DNA of 64,000 bases from Smittia aterrima (Eukaryota; Arthropoda; Insecta; Diptera; Chironomidae), in contig CP093831.1 in assembly GCA_033063855.1 (NCBI GenBank), positions 23,188,001 to 23,252,000 of the forward strand. The letters are read 5' to 3'. Below, in pieces: positions 23,797 to 34,702 of this stretch (position 1 is its first letter; each line of letters opens with the position of its first letter). Position numbers and translations under genes: made by a program. Below the pieces are notes generated by a model. It was given only the letters and a program-made list of their open reading frames with translations, was not told the origin of the DNA and did no database searches.

Positions 23797-25688
23797 ATGA
23801 AGTGGACTTTCCTTTTTTTATTTCTGGTTTCTTTAAGTGTCAGTGCTTGCTATTCCGAAGAAAACTTAGTTGCGATTGCTATCAAAGAATACGCAGAAAA
23901 CAATTTTGTGAGAAACGGAAAAACTTTTGAAATCGTTTACAATTCGAAGAGCGTGAGCTTAGTTGACGAAACAATTAAACTTCTCGGTGATTTGGTTTAT
24001 CGAGTTAATCAAGTGGATCCAGTGGCCAAAGTCTCTTTCGAATTTAAAATATCCGCGATTCTCATTTTCGATAATCTTGAAAGTTTCACAAACTTCGAAC
24101 GAAATATATTCAGAAACCTATTTGACTGTAAGAATCGTCATCTTCTCATCGTTTGCCCAAAACTGAAAACAAGTGAAGTCTTAAGAAACTTACCAAGAGA
24201 CGGTTATCCAATTAATCAATATTTGATCGAAGAGGCAGGACAAATTTACTTGAAAGAGGTTGTTCGGTTCACCCCAAAAGCTTGTAATCAGCTACAACTG
24301 ATCGAAATCAACAGATTCTCAAACGAAAAGTTGGAATGGACAACGAAAAAGTTTTCTAACGCAAAAATCGATAATTTTCATGGATGCACGCTCAAAGTTT
24401 GTTACATTGTGAGCTCTTTCCTAGAAAATGAATTCAACTGGACCACAACCAAAGATGGAAAAGTGGAGAACATTCACACTGAAGGATATCTCTTCAACCT
24501 GGCTGAAGAAATAAGTCGTCGAATGAACTTCACATTGGAGATTTGGCTGCGTTTCAACGTTCATTGTTATCGATATCTAAGTCTCAGTGAGAAGAAAGAA
24601 TACAAGGAGCAGATTAATTGTGATTGGCATCTATTAACGGTTGCGATTACGAAAAACTATTTCGAATATGAGACTTTGAGCAAACCAATTTTCACGAGCG
24701 TACTCACCATCGCCGTTCCTCCTGGAGCATTCTACACATCAGAGGAAAAGTTTCTTCTCCCCTTTGATGAGTTAACTTGGATTCTTCTCGCTTTTACATT
24801 TGCAACAGCTTTCTCAGTTGTGATTGTTGTGAGACTTTCAAGATCACATTCTATTGCTGAATTTGTTCATGGCAATAACGTTACCACTCCAGGATTGAAT
24901 ATTATCGCAGCTTTCATGGGAATTGGACAACTCTCTCTACCAGCAAGAAACGTTGCCAGGATGCTGCTCATGAACTTCGTCATCTTCAGCTTAATCATGA
25001 GAACTGCATACCAAGGAGTCTACTTCGAATTACTGACGACAAATCCACAAAAGAAACCAATCAGCTCGATGAATGAACTTGTGAAGAAGAACTTTCCTGT
25101 TTACACTACACTTTTTAAAGCAGATCTTTCATACATAAAGTTGGATGCTTTAGACTCGTAAATACCTTTTTAGAATGTAAATAACTAGTTTTGTATTTCA
25201 AATCTTTCAGGCTTAACATCATCACGGATGTGCCTCGCGATAAAATGACATCAGATTTGATTCAAATTCGAAATTCTTCGTTCAAGGGATGCTTGCTTCG
25301 AACTACAATTGAGTTTGAAAAAATGAGAAAATACCACGACACCATTAAGTTCAATTACTTGGAAGTCAACATTCTGAGCTTAAACATGGCGTTTGTCATA
25401 CATCAGTCGATAGATCCGAAAGTTGTTGATTCAGGCTTCATCGACAGCGGAATTCTTGAAAATTGGTCAAATCGAATAAAATATTTCGCAGAACTGAAAG
25501 TGAGGAAAGCAAAAAAATCAAAACTTGTTGTTCTCTCGATGGATCATCTCGCAGCTGGCTTCACTATTTGGCTCTGCGCGCTTTCATTGTCGGTGATTGC
25601 ATTCGTTGCCGAGCTCTGTCATTTTCATCTGAAGAGAATTTGGATTCGTCTGACGAGATCCAACAATCGAATCTCATTTGTTGTTTAA
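23797..25688 (+). CDS. Divergent ionotropic receptor (IR family)
   Basis: Insect IRs are variant ionotropic glutamate receptors that act as ligand-gated cation channels, mostly in chemosensory neurons. Exons are 23,797-25,157 and 25,211-25,688, giving 612 residues. A signal peptide (MKWTFLFLFLVSLSVSACYS) sets the start; an upstream in-frame CTG/ATG-like extension is not needed. Membrane segments lie at about residues 327-350, 388-412 and 565-590. A pore loop at about 365-387 is followed by LPARNVARMLLMNFVIFSLIMRTAYQGVYF, which is typical of IRs. The second exon carries the S2 lobe and the last membrane segment. The ligand-binding lobes are poorly conserved, so it belongs to the divergent IRs and I cannot name an orthologue. 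No damage is seen. It sits between the two oppositely oriented halves of the channel/F-box cluster. Confidence 0.88.
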
Positions 25689-26092
25689 ATGTCATTTGTG
25701 TTTTTGTGCTCTAAAAAATGTGGAAATGTTTCTTTGATTTGAAAAATTGAGCTATCTTTATCATTCGAGAGTTGAATTATGTTTTATCTCATTTTAAATA
25801 TTTAATATTTTTCATTCTTGGTTAGATAAGAAGTGATCGAAGATTACCTTTGAAGTGACAAATCTATTAAAACAAAAATTCTATTGAGTAATAAAGAATT
25901 TGTTACATTTAAAGCTTCTTTTCAATTTCATTCTTTTCAAGCTTTTCTTTGACATTTGAATTAAGATTTATGATTTCAATTAAAAAGAAAATTGTTTTGA
26001 TGCAGGAATTGAAACTGAAAAATTTAAATAGATAATGATCACTGCAAATCATTTTTACTTCAAAACATTAGTTTAGTTTCATCTTTCAGCGA
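25689..26092. other. Short intergenic spacer
   Basis: AT-rich 3' flank of the receptor and 5' flank of the protease gene. No further feature was recognised. Confidence 0.5.
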
Positions 26093-27587
26093 ATGATGAA
26101 GATCTTCGTCGTTTTACTTGCTGTTTTGAAGTTTGCTCTTTCAAAACCTGAAAGACCTTCTTGACTGTAGACCTTCTTGACTGTATGTCAAGAAATGATT
26201 GCTCAAGGATAAGTACAATGCTCTTGATGAGATTTCCGTACAGCTTTAATATTGGTTGTTCTCCAGACGATGTTTGCTGTAATTTTGATGAAGAATATTT
26301 CCCGATAAATTTAACAAGATGTATATATAGCAGAGAACAATTGATCTTGGGTGCTACTCCGACTAGGCTTTACGAGCATCCATGGACAGCTCTGCTTTAT
26401 TACATTCACAGTAATTTAAACTGAAATGAAAGAGGTGATTCAATTGTACAAATATCTTTTGATTTCAGTAAAGGGAAAGGTTCATAAACCTAAGTGTGCT
26501 GGAAGGTGAGCACAAATTTTCTTATTAATGAGACGTTTGACAATTTTCTTCTCAAGCTTAATTAATGATCGATATGTTCTAACTGGTAAGAAGATCTTGA
26601 GCAATCGAATAAATTTCTAAACACAAATTTCAAGCTGCTCACTGTGTGGTCAATACTGGTGATTGGAACTTGACAAAAGTTAGAGTTGGCGAATACGACA
26701 CTGAGACAGATAAGGATTGTCATGAACACATTGTTTATAAAAAAGTGTGTGCAAAAAGGCAAAACCATCAAGATATTGAAATTGAAGAAATAATTGTTCA
26801 CGAGGATTATGATATCGATTCAGCTCACAATGATATTGCTTTGATTCGACTTAGTAAAAGTCTAAATAACATCAAATATGTGAAGCCAGTTTGTTTACCT
26901 TTGGGTCAAAGAAACGAAGATTCGTCTTACTTTGCTGTTGGTGAGTTGAAAATTAATTATTTATCCCTTTAGTTTCTAAGCAGTAATTATTTCAGGATGG
27001 GGTGAGGATTGTGTTTAGAAATTCGTGAAATTGATCGCAATTTAATGATTATCGAAGGATTATTGGAGACTGGTCAAATAAGAACGGTCAAAGGCAAAGT
27101 TGAATTACCAAATGTTGCATTCGAAGATTGTCAGAGAATAATCGAGACATATGGAAGAGCTATCAATGAAACTCAGATTTGCGCAGGTGGTGAAGATCGT
27201 AAGTGCATTTCAATTACCAAAGATTTTTCCTAATCTTCGTTATTTTCAGAAAAAGACACTTGGTAAGTCAACTTTACTCTTTTCTCCAATGAAATGACGA
27301 AAACTTTTTATTTTACTTAAAGTAACGGTGACTCAGGTCAGTGGATCCTTAATAATGAAAAATATTACTAAAAATAAATTTCAGGTGGATCGCTTATGCT
27401 GAATTCAAGACCGGACGAGCTTTACGGTATAACATCGTCTGGAATTTCCTTTAAGAACGACACCAAAACTAAATCTTGTGGAAGACCAGGAATTCCTGCT
27501 GTTTATACTCGCGTCGACAGATATCTCGAATGGATTGCTAACAACATCAAAGAAGAAGTTGCTGGTGAAACTGATGACAGCGATTAA
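26093..27587 (+). pseudogene. CLIP-domain serine protease gene with broken frame
   Basis: Trypsin-like protease of the insect CLIP type, a family acting in haemolymph cascades. Pieces with canonical splice sites are: signal peptide 26,093-26,155; CLIP/linker ~26,161-26,410; then 26,469-26,505, 26,557-26,585, 26,635-26,940, 26,996-27,198, 27,250-27,262, 27,323-27,336 and 27,385-27,587. The catalytic triad is present: AAHC (26,635 on), NDIALIRL, and GDSGG assembled across two tiny exons of 13 and 14 nt. Two breaks stop a full product. The signal peptide runs into TGA at about 26,162, where GACCTTCTTGACTGTA is tandemly duplicated. After the G-W-G motif (26,996-27,005) the frame hits a stop unless it shifts. 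The CLIP part shows five of the usual six cysteines. It is either a recent pseudogene or a gene with errors; keeping all splice sites argues for recent loss. Confidence 0.65.
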
Positions 27588-28192
27588 TTCGTTGCTGAAA
27601 ATGAAGAAAATTAATCTTTTGAGCAAGTTCATCATAATCTCAATATAAAGTTTATATTCCTTGCATCAGCATATTCACTGTAGCCGTAGCTTTAGTTTCC
27701 GATGCTGAGGAAGAACTTCTTTAGCAAAATATATAATGTATCAACACTCTTGTTCTATTAATTCTAATTCTGAATAATTCTTGTGAAAGCGTTTTTTTTT
27801 TCTTAGATTTTTATTATCTTTTGCACTTTATTAAGAGAGATCCATCTTTTTTTAAACGTAAATAGTCTTTTCACGAACTCTTGCGAAAAAAAGTTTCGAG
27901 CTGAAGCAAATGAAAAATTAGTTAACTTTACAAACAATAAATGTTTAAAACTGAATGATCTGAATTTTTCTTTCAATCTTCTTTGTCTTCCCAAGACGCG
28001 ATGAAGAATCGAAGTTAATTTCATGTTAGCATGAACTTGATCTGAAACATAAATCGCCGATAGCAAAAATGTCGCAGCTTCGTAACATGCAACGCACAAA
28101 ACATTTAAAAGAATTGTAAATTCATCGAATCAAACAAAACACGCAAGCAGCTTTCATTGAGAGCTTTCGCAGTTGAGCTTTATCCTTTTACA
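27588..28192 (+). promoter_or_regulatory. Unit 1 channel-gene 5' flank with conserved dyad
   Basis: The first ~370 nt are the protease 3' flank. From about 27,950 on it matches the flank of the other channel genes, including TTCATGTTAGCATGAA at 28,020-28,035 and a T/A-rich leader up to the ATG. No TATA box is evident. Confidence 0.5.
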
Positions 28193-31100
28193 ATGTTGAA
28201 GCATTTTAAAATTTACTGCCGCGAGTCATCAATCCACGGTTTGCCTTATCTTGTTAACGATGGCATTCACTGGACGGAAAAGTTTTTCTGGCTTTTAGCT
28301 TTAGTATCTTCAGCTATATGCTGTGGAGCTATGATTGCTCAAATAGCAGTAAAAGTCGAAGAAGATTCGATCGTCACTTTTACATCAGATGAAGCAATTG
28401 ATATTACTGAAGTATTTAAAGAAAGTTACTAAAACAATTTAAAGTTATCAAATTTCAATTTCTTCAAGCTTCAGTTTATTGCTGTTACATTTTGCCCCGA
28501 TTTGTTGATTAATAATGAATTTTTCAACTACAACCGAACGAAAACTGCATTGATGAGGAATGAAACAGCAATCGAAAATGTCACGCAAGACGAGTAAACT
28601 GAATTCTACTCAACAACGAAATATCTAAAACATGTTCACTTTTAGACTGAAGTACATGCAAGCTATCGCTTTGGTTCTCAACGACGACTTTCTCCAGCAA
28701 TTCAATGTTTCAATTGACACAACGGATGTTTTCACTTTCATCAAAAACTTGACTTACAATTGGAAAAGAGCTGCAAATATCGCTCACTTCGATAATGAAT
28801 ATGAAGTTAGGTTTGCTGAAATCATTGGACCATACGGATTCTGTTACACTTTCAACATTATCGATCCTGATGAAATCTTCAATTTGGATAAGTAAATTCA
28901 AATTTAAATTCAGATTTTTAATTTCTAAAATAATTTTGAATTTTTAGACTCCCAGAAATTTTCAATTTTTCACGCCCAGTTGTAATTAGATCAAATGTTG
29001 AAAAGTATCAAAGACGGTCAGCCTATTTAAACGACTTTCCTGTTGGAGTCTCAAACTATCGATCGGGTTTACTGCTCCAAACTAATCTGATTCTTAGTCA
29101 TGTTAACGATGATTTCGAAAACGATCATCTTGAAAGTCAATTTGAGTTAGGAGGACATTACTTATTTCACAGCCCTCTTGATATATTTACAAAAGATACG
29201 CTGCATTTTCGAAGCAGGGTCTCGTTCTCTCAACAATATTTCATTAACCCACAGTACCGAAGTATTGACGAATCGCTAGAAAATATTGATCCTACAAGGT
29301 TGATGAAAATCCGATTTTTATTTATTCTGACGAAATCATTTTTTTAGGCGTGGATGTTACATCGACGAAGAAAAGCATCTTAAGTTCTTCAAGATACCAA
29401 CCAAAAGTAATTGTGAAGCTGAATGTTTAGCCAATAGAACATTGAAGGCTTGTAAATGCGTGCAATTTTTTATGGTGCGGGAGATTGGGACAAGAATCTG
29501 CGGATATTTGGACTCAAAATGCTTCAAGGCGATAGAATCGTTAGAGCAACAAAAAGGTTCTTGTGATTGTCTTCCTCACTGCGAGGAGATCATTTACAAA
29601 ATTGATCAGAGACAAATGGAATTTGTTAGGTGAATGGTGTTATTTTTTTTCTACAAAACTTAACTTTAAAGTTGATTTCCAGATACAAAAATTGGCTATC
29701 GTTCACATACAATCCTACCTACACGATTTCCAGTGAAATTCTTGTATTTTTCACATCACCCGAGTTTTATCCTTTAGTGTTTCGACGAAGTTTTACTTTG
29801 ATTGATCTTATCTCTTATACTGGAGGCACACTCGGACTATTTCTTGGGTTTTCAGTTCTCTCATTCTTTGAAATTGTTTTTTATTTCACTATTCGAATAG
29901 TTTTTGATAATTTGAGAAGAAGAAAAGTTTCTGATCTCACTGACCAACAAGCGAACAAAACTAAATTGCTCTACATAAAAAACTTTCTAAACGAATCTTC
30001 AATACATGGACTAAATCAGATCGTACATGAAAGACGAAGTCACTTTGAAAGGTAAAATAAGAACTTTCTCAATCTTATTTACTAAATGTAAAATTTTTCA
30101 GGTTTTTCTGGATGATTTTGGTTTTAACTTCTCTGATTTACAGTGGCATAGCTGCTCATAGCATTTACAAAAAGTACACTAATGCTCCAATTTTGTTCTC
30201 TCTTGACGACAACCCAGAACTCCAAAAAAAAGTAATTTATATTTATTACAATTTTTTTATTTGACTTAAAGTTAGCAATCTCAGATTCCTTTTCCTGCAA
30301 TCACCTTTAATAACGAGTTAATCTACAATCACTCTTACAAAACCCGAACATCATTTTACAAAATGTTTCGACTTCCCGACAAAGAGATATTATATGGCTT
30401 GGCCATGGAAGGGCAGTTCGAAGAGTGAGGAGTTTTTTTTTTTACAAATACCAAATTCATATAACAACCATTTCTTTGCAGTATTATGATCAAAGGATTA
30501 TTAATCAGAGATAGGTTTCTTATGGATATCCGATACCATTTGCAAAACGTTACGGGATTCGAGAATCTTGTGCCAAGAATTAAAAACCTTTCGGAGATTG
30601 ATTGGTTTGAGAAGCAAGTTGCCGAATGGAGCTCTCGTTTTCAGGTTGAATTTATGCAAATTGCAAGTAAATATGGTTTTGGGTTTGCTTTCAACATGCT
30701 TCAACCTTCGAAAAGTTTCACTGACAAGTTTGAAAATGTTTTCATTCATGTCTGAAAATGAAATAATGATTATTTTTTTAAGGATTTCCAATGACTTTAA
30801 AAACAACAAAATTATGACATTGCGCTCAAATTTTAAGAATGCGATAAATATTACTAGCGATCAATACCCACTGACAGCTTCTAGCACCGAAGGAAACGGA
30901 TTGAAACTAGTTTTGTGGAAAAATCCTCGAATAATGACAAAAGACGTTGGAAAGTATTGGCTGTTTACTATCCACTCGCCATTTGATCTCGCTAGTAGCT
31001 ACGACGATATCGAGAGTTGCGAGTTTCATCTCGGCTATGACTTGGATGTTCTGATTACACCGGAAGTCACTTACACAGATCCTGATCTACGAAGTTATGA

Positions 31101-31674
31101 TCCGAAGATTAGACGTTGTTTCTTTCCTGGTGAAAAGAAGCTCAAATTCTTCAAAATTTACACGAGAAGGAATTGCGAGTTTGAATGCTTATCAGAATTT
31201 TTTGCTTCTTTGCCTATGACTAAGTGCGTGCCCTTCTATGTTGTTCGGGATGGTTACATTCCTGTTTGTGATATAAGACAAGCCAAGAATTACACATTTT
31301 ATAAATTCCGTTTCGACGAGAATATTGATAATGTTCGAAGTGATTGTGAATGTCTCGACGAATGCGATTCTGTGAAATACAAATTCGAAGTCATTTCGAA
31401 AACGCGAACAGAGTTCAACCGATCTGAGTCCTGGACGAAGAGTATTGATACGACTCTTAACTTTAGAATGATTGACGATAATGTCGTTCCACTTCGTCGG
31501 TATCAACCATTCACCTTCAATGAGTTTATAGCTCAATCGGGAGGTTTGGTGGGACTCTTTGCTGCAGCTTCAATGCTGTCAATAATAGAAATATTTTACT
31601 TCTTTCCATTAAGATTGATCACAGACTTGAGAAGGAATTTAAGAAATAGAAATCGCGTGCACATTTTGAATTGA
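28193..31674 (+). CDS. Tandem-fused double-domain DEG/ENaC (pickpocket) channel, unit 1
   Basis: Ten exons: 28,193-28,411; 28,469-28,593; 28,646-28,891; 28,948-29,298; 29,348-29,629; 29,683-30,051; 30,102-30,231; 30,285-30,424; 30,482-30,727; 30,783-31,674. The product is 999 residues. Domain 1 has the N-terminal H-G motif (SSIHGLPY), TM1, a cysteine-rich extracellular region and TM2 with the GLFLGFS pore motif. The exon 29,683-30,051 continues without a stop from TM2 through a basic linker into a second SSIHG N-terminus. Domain 2 follows with its own TM1, IPFPAITFN post-TM1 motif, cysteine-rich region and TM2 (GLFAAAS). DEG/ENaC subunits normally carry one such domain and form trimeric sodium channels. 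This is the most divergent copy and keeps two introns (29,299-29,347 and 30,728-30,782) that the other units lack; both contain stops if retained. The upstream in-frame TTG region has no ATG, so the start is MLKHFK. Confidence 0.9.
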
Positions 31675-31692
31675 ATGTGTCTTCTATTATTT

Positions 31693-32129
31693 CTAAATTA
31701 AATAACAAGCCTGCGTTATAACTTCTGCGTTATGCCAAGTCTCCAGCAATGTATATAAAGCAGTTTGATATTCTGAGAGAATTACGGCAACAAAGATTAA
31801 GCTTGTTTGAAAGATAATGAACCTGTGAATTGTGTCATTTTCCTTTAATATTCTGACAAAATATATCCCAAACTCACCTCAATGTGTTTAGATTATTAAT
31901 TTCAATTTTCAAGCACCTTAAGAATATATCCTCAATTTCCTCGAACAGCAGATTTATTCGACCGACGTTTGTTTGTTGGAAATATCCGGTGAGAATAAGA
32001 ATGCCGTTTAAAAGTAAACCGCAGTATTTATTGTACAAATTAATGAATACGGTAACAGATTTAATTCTCGACATTACGTTATCATTCAGCATAACGTAAA
32101 TTAGATGAAAACTGGATGAATGAAGAATC
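31693..32129 (-). pseudogene. Fragment of a multi-pass membrane protein, gustatory-receptor-like
   Basis: Two minus-strand pieces, 32,129-31,878 and 31,822-31,693, join in frame across a GT-AG intron and end at TAG. They encode about 125 residues with two hydrophobic segments (around KYCGLLLNGILILTGYF and FIIFQTSLIFVAVILSEY). The spacing and N-x-x-Y-style start of the first segment recall the C-terminal third of insect gustatory receptors, but the diagnostic T-Y-x5-Q-F end motif is absent. No upstream exons are found, and a retroelement-like remnant follows on that side. It is present only in unit 1, which explains the longer channel-to-F-box spacer there (841 nt against about 300). Confidence 0.35.
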
Positions 32130-32221
32130 CTGCGAAAGTTATTATATTTTTTACAGTTCAACAAAAAATCTCAAATTCAACTGTCGAATGATAAGAGTTC
32201 TTTTTTTACACGAATTTTTAA

Positions 32222-32360
32222 TGGTTGATTGAGGACGCAGTGACAAAAGACATCGCATTGAATGGTGTCAAAAATTGGCAGAGGATCGCCAAATAGATAG
32301 ATCCGAATTTATAAAATTCCTGGACGCGGTCATTGCTGGTTCAACCAGCTGTACGACCAG
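32222..32360 (+). mobile_element. Possible non-LTR retrotransposon 3' remnant
   Basis: Two overlapping frames read W-L-I-E-D-A-V-T-K-D-I-A-L-N-G-V-K-N-W-Q and then L-A-E-D-R-Q-I-D-R-S-E-F-I-K-F. This order of motifs (W..D...D...L.V.NW...A.DR..F) recalls the C-terminal tail of non-LTR retrotransposon reverse transcriptase proteins. One frameshift separates the halves. It is a short fossil with no boundaries seen. Confidence 0.35.
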
Positions 32361-32515
32361 CTAAGTAAGTAAAATCTTTTTCAGTTCCAACGACTTTTTT
32401 AAAACTTTCAAGTATTTCTGTTCCCCTCGAGGGCCTCGACTTTGTTTACAAACTGATCGCGCGTAAACTAAAAATTATTATTTTCCGACTATAAAAAGAT
32501 TGTTAATGTATCACA

Positions 32516-34207
32516 ATGAGCCGACAGCACAAATTTAAGTTGAACGATCTGCCAGAGGAGGTCTTGGTGACTGTGTTTAAACAAATGGACTTCAAAACTT
32601 TGTTACTATCATCTCTCGTCTGTAAGAAGTAAGATTCTATTATTTTTTTTGTTGTTTCTTGATTTTAAGTAAATTTGCTCTTTACAGATGGAACGAAATC
32701 ATTGGACAGAGCGCAATAATCATGATGAAGATCAAGCTTGTTGTCGATTTCCATCGCGAAGATTTCCAAATATCGCCTGAAGACTTCAAACGAAATTATC
32801 AAATGATCAAAATTATCGGCTTGGACAAAGATTGGAGAAACCTTCCAACATTGATGAATCGGTATAGTTCACTTCGTGTGCTTGAGATCGAAGACTGCAG
32901 AACGAATGAAACGAAAAAGATGAACAGTTTATTGGCGCGCATAACGAAACTGGAGAAGTTGAGCATCTTCATGGTCAGCACGATGAGGAGTTCTTGGACC
33001 TGTTTTCTGAAGTTACATGTCGATGTCAGTCATCATAATTGTCTCAAATCATTGACTCTGATTTCTGATTGTACAGTAAGTCAAATGGGAAACGCTTTCC
33101 AGAGTTTCTTACTAATCATTTTGTTTTAATTTCCAGACTTTAAAGCTTCCTGAAGCAGCACAGCTAAGAAGCTTGAAAATCAGCTATTTAGATGATGACA
33201 AGTATTCTGAATTGATCGATTTTCTCGTTGGCCAGAAAAGTCTTGAGGTGCTAGCAATCCGTAGCATTATTCCTCATTGCTCGGAAGTTAAAAGAGCACG
33301 CATAGATCACAATTTTGAGAAACTGCTCACAGCTAAATTTTCTCTGAAGAAACTTGTGATTAACTGGGATTACAATTTGTTCGGCTCAGAGAAGAACTTT
33401 TTGCTCTTCATGAACAAGTTTGTTAACTCTTTGGAGGAGTTACACATTGAAGAAGAATGTCCGGAATCATTTTACAAGATGATCTTCGAAGAGTTTCGCA
33501 AACTGAATACATTGAGAGTTCGCATCATTGACGCACCAAATGGAATTGAGTTTTACCAGAATCTTCGTGAAAATCTTTCAATTCGAGAGTTCATCATTTT
33601 TGGCGGCAGCGGATCTGATATTTCAATTCGAGGATTCATTGGTAAACTTCCAAATGTTCAAACTCTGGTTTTGCACTGCCGACAACTTTCGAAAGATCTC
33701 GTGACTTTAATCTCAAACAATCTCAAAATGCTTAAGAATCTTCTAGTGGATGGTTTCGAAGATAAAGATTTTGAAGGAGCTTACATTCCAAGCTTGACAA
33801 CGATCACAGCAACGTCTGGTTGCTACACACCAAAGAATTTGAAGCAGATTGTAGCAGCAGCGCCAAACATTGAAATACTCAACATGCAATGTGCCAGCCT
33901 TTTAAATCACAAGAACATCGGAATTATTACTGAAGGTTGGCCCCATCTGAAGCACATCATGGTTGGAAAAGGATTCAAATCTTCCAAGGCCATTTTCGAC
34001 CTTTTCTTGCGTAACTGTAAAGAGCTGAAGACTATGAAAATCGACAAGGATGTATACAAACCAATTACCAAGAAGGCATCTAAGAGCTATTTAAAAAAAG
34101 AGGTATCTACGAGCGATTTTGAACGCTCTGGAGTTCAATTCACTTTTTATGCTGATAAGGTTTGGGAGTTCACTCCTTCTTTTGAGAGATCATTCAGGTT
34201 CGAATAA
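32516..34207 (+). CDS. F-box/LRR protein, unit 1
   Basis: Exons 32,516-32,628, 32,688-33,075 and 33,137-34,207 give 523 residues. The F-box (LNDLPEEVLVTVFKQMDFKTLL...VCKKWNEIIG) occupies residues about 10-48. It is followed by degenerate leucine-rich repeats to the C-terminus (SSLRVLEIEDC, ITKLEKLSIFM, CLKSLTLI, LRSLKISYL, KSLEVLAIR, LNTLRVRI, MLKNLLVDG, IPSLTTITAT, WPHLKHIMVG). The end motif ERSGVQFTFYADKVWEF is conserved in the family. The frame is intact. The product is probably an SCF adaptor; the substrate is unknown. It follows the unit 1 channel gene on the same strand. Confidence 0.85.
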
Positions 34208-34702
34208 TTAGAAAATGCGAACATCGAATCCCACAACAAAAATTGTAATCCCACCAAAGATCTCTCTTGCAATTTATTGGAAGTTTTGTTTAATTTTCTT
34301 TCATTACATTTCAACATTCTTTAAATTTAATTTGATAATTCCTGTACAAAAACATCGAAATAAAAGCCTTCTGCAACTTACTCAATTAATTTCTTATTAA
34401 ATATTTAAAAACTGAATGATCAAGTGCAAATTCCCATCGAACATTCAAGAAAATTGTTTCAATTTTGTCCTTTAATCTTCTTAGATCTACTTTTGTCTTC
34501 CCAAGACGCGATGATGAATCGAAGTTAATTTCATGTTAGCATGAACTTGATCTGAAACATAAATCGCCGATAGCAAAAATGTCGCGGCTTCGTAACATGC
34601 AACGCATAAAACATTTAAAAGAATTGTAAATTCAACGAATCAAACAAAACACGCAAGCAGTTTTCTTTGAGAGCTTTCACAGTTGAGCTTTATCCTTTCG
34701 CA
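34208..34702 (+). promoter_or_regulatory. Unit 2 channel-gene 5' flank with conserved dyad
   Basis: The spacer is shared by all units. It contains the F-box 3' UTR (AATAAA-like signal in GAAATAAAAGCC near 34,358) and then the dyad TTCATGTTAGCATGAA at 34,530-34,545. No ATG precedes MLKHFK in frame. Confidence 0.5.
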
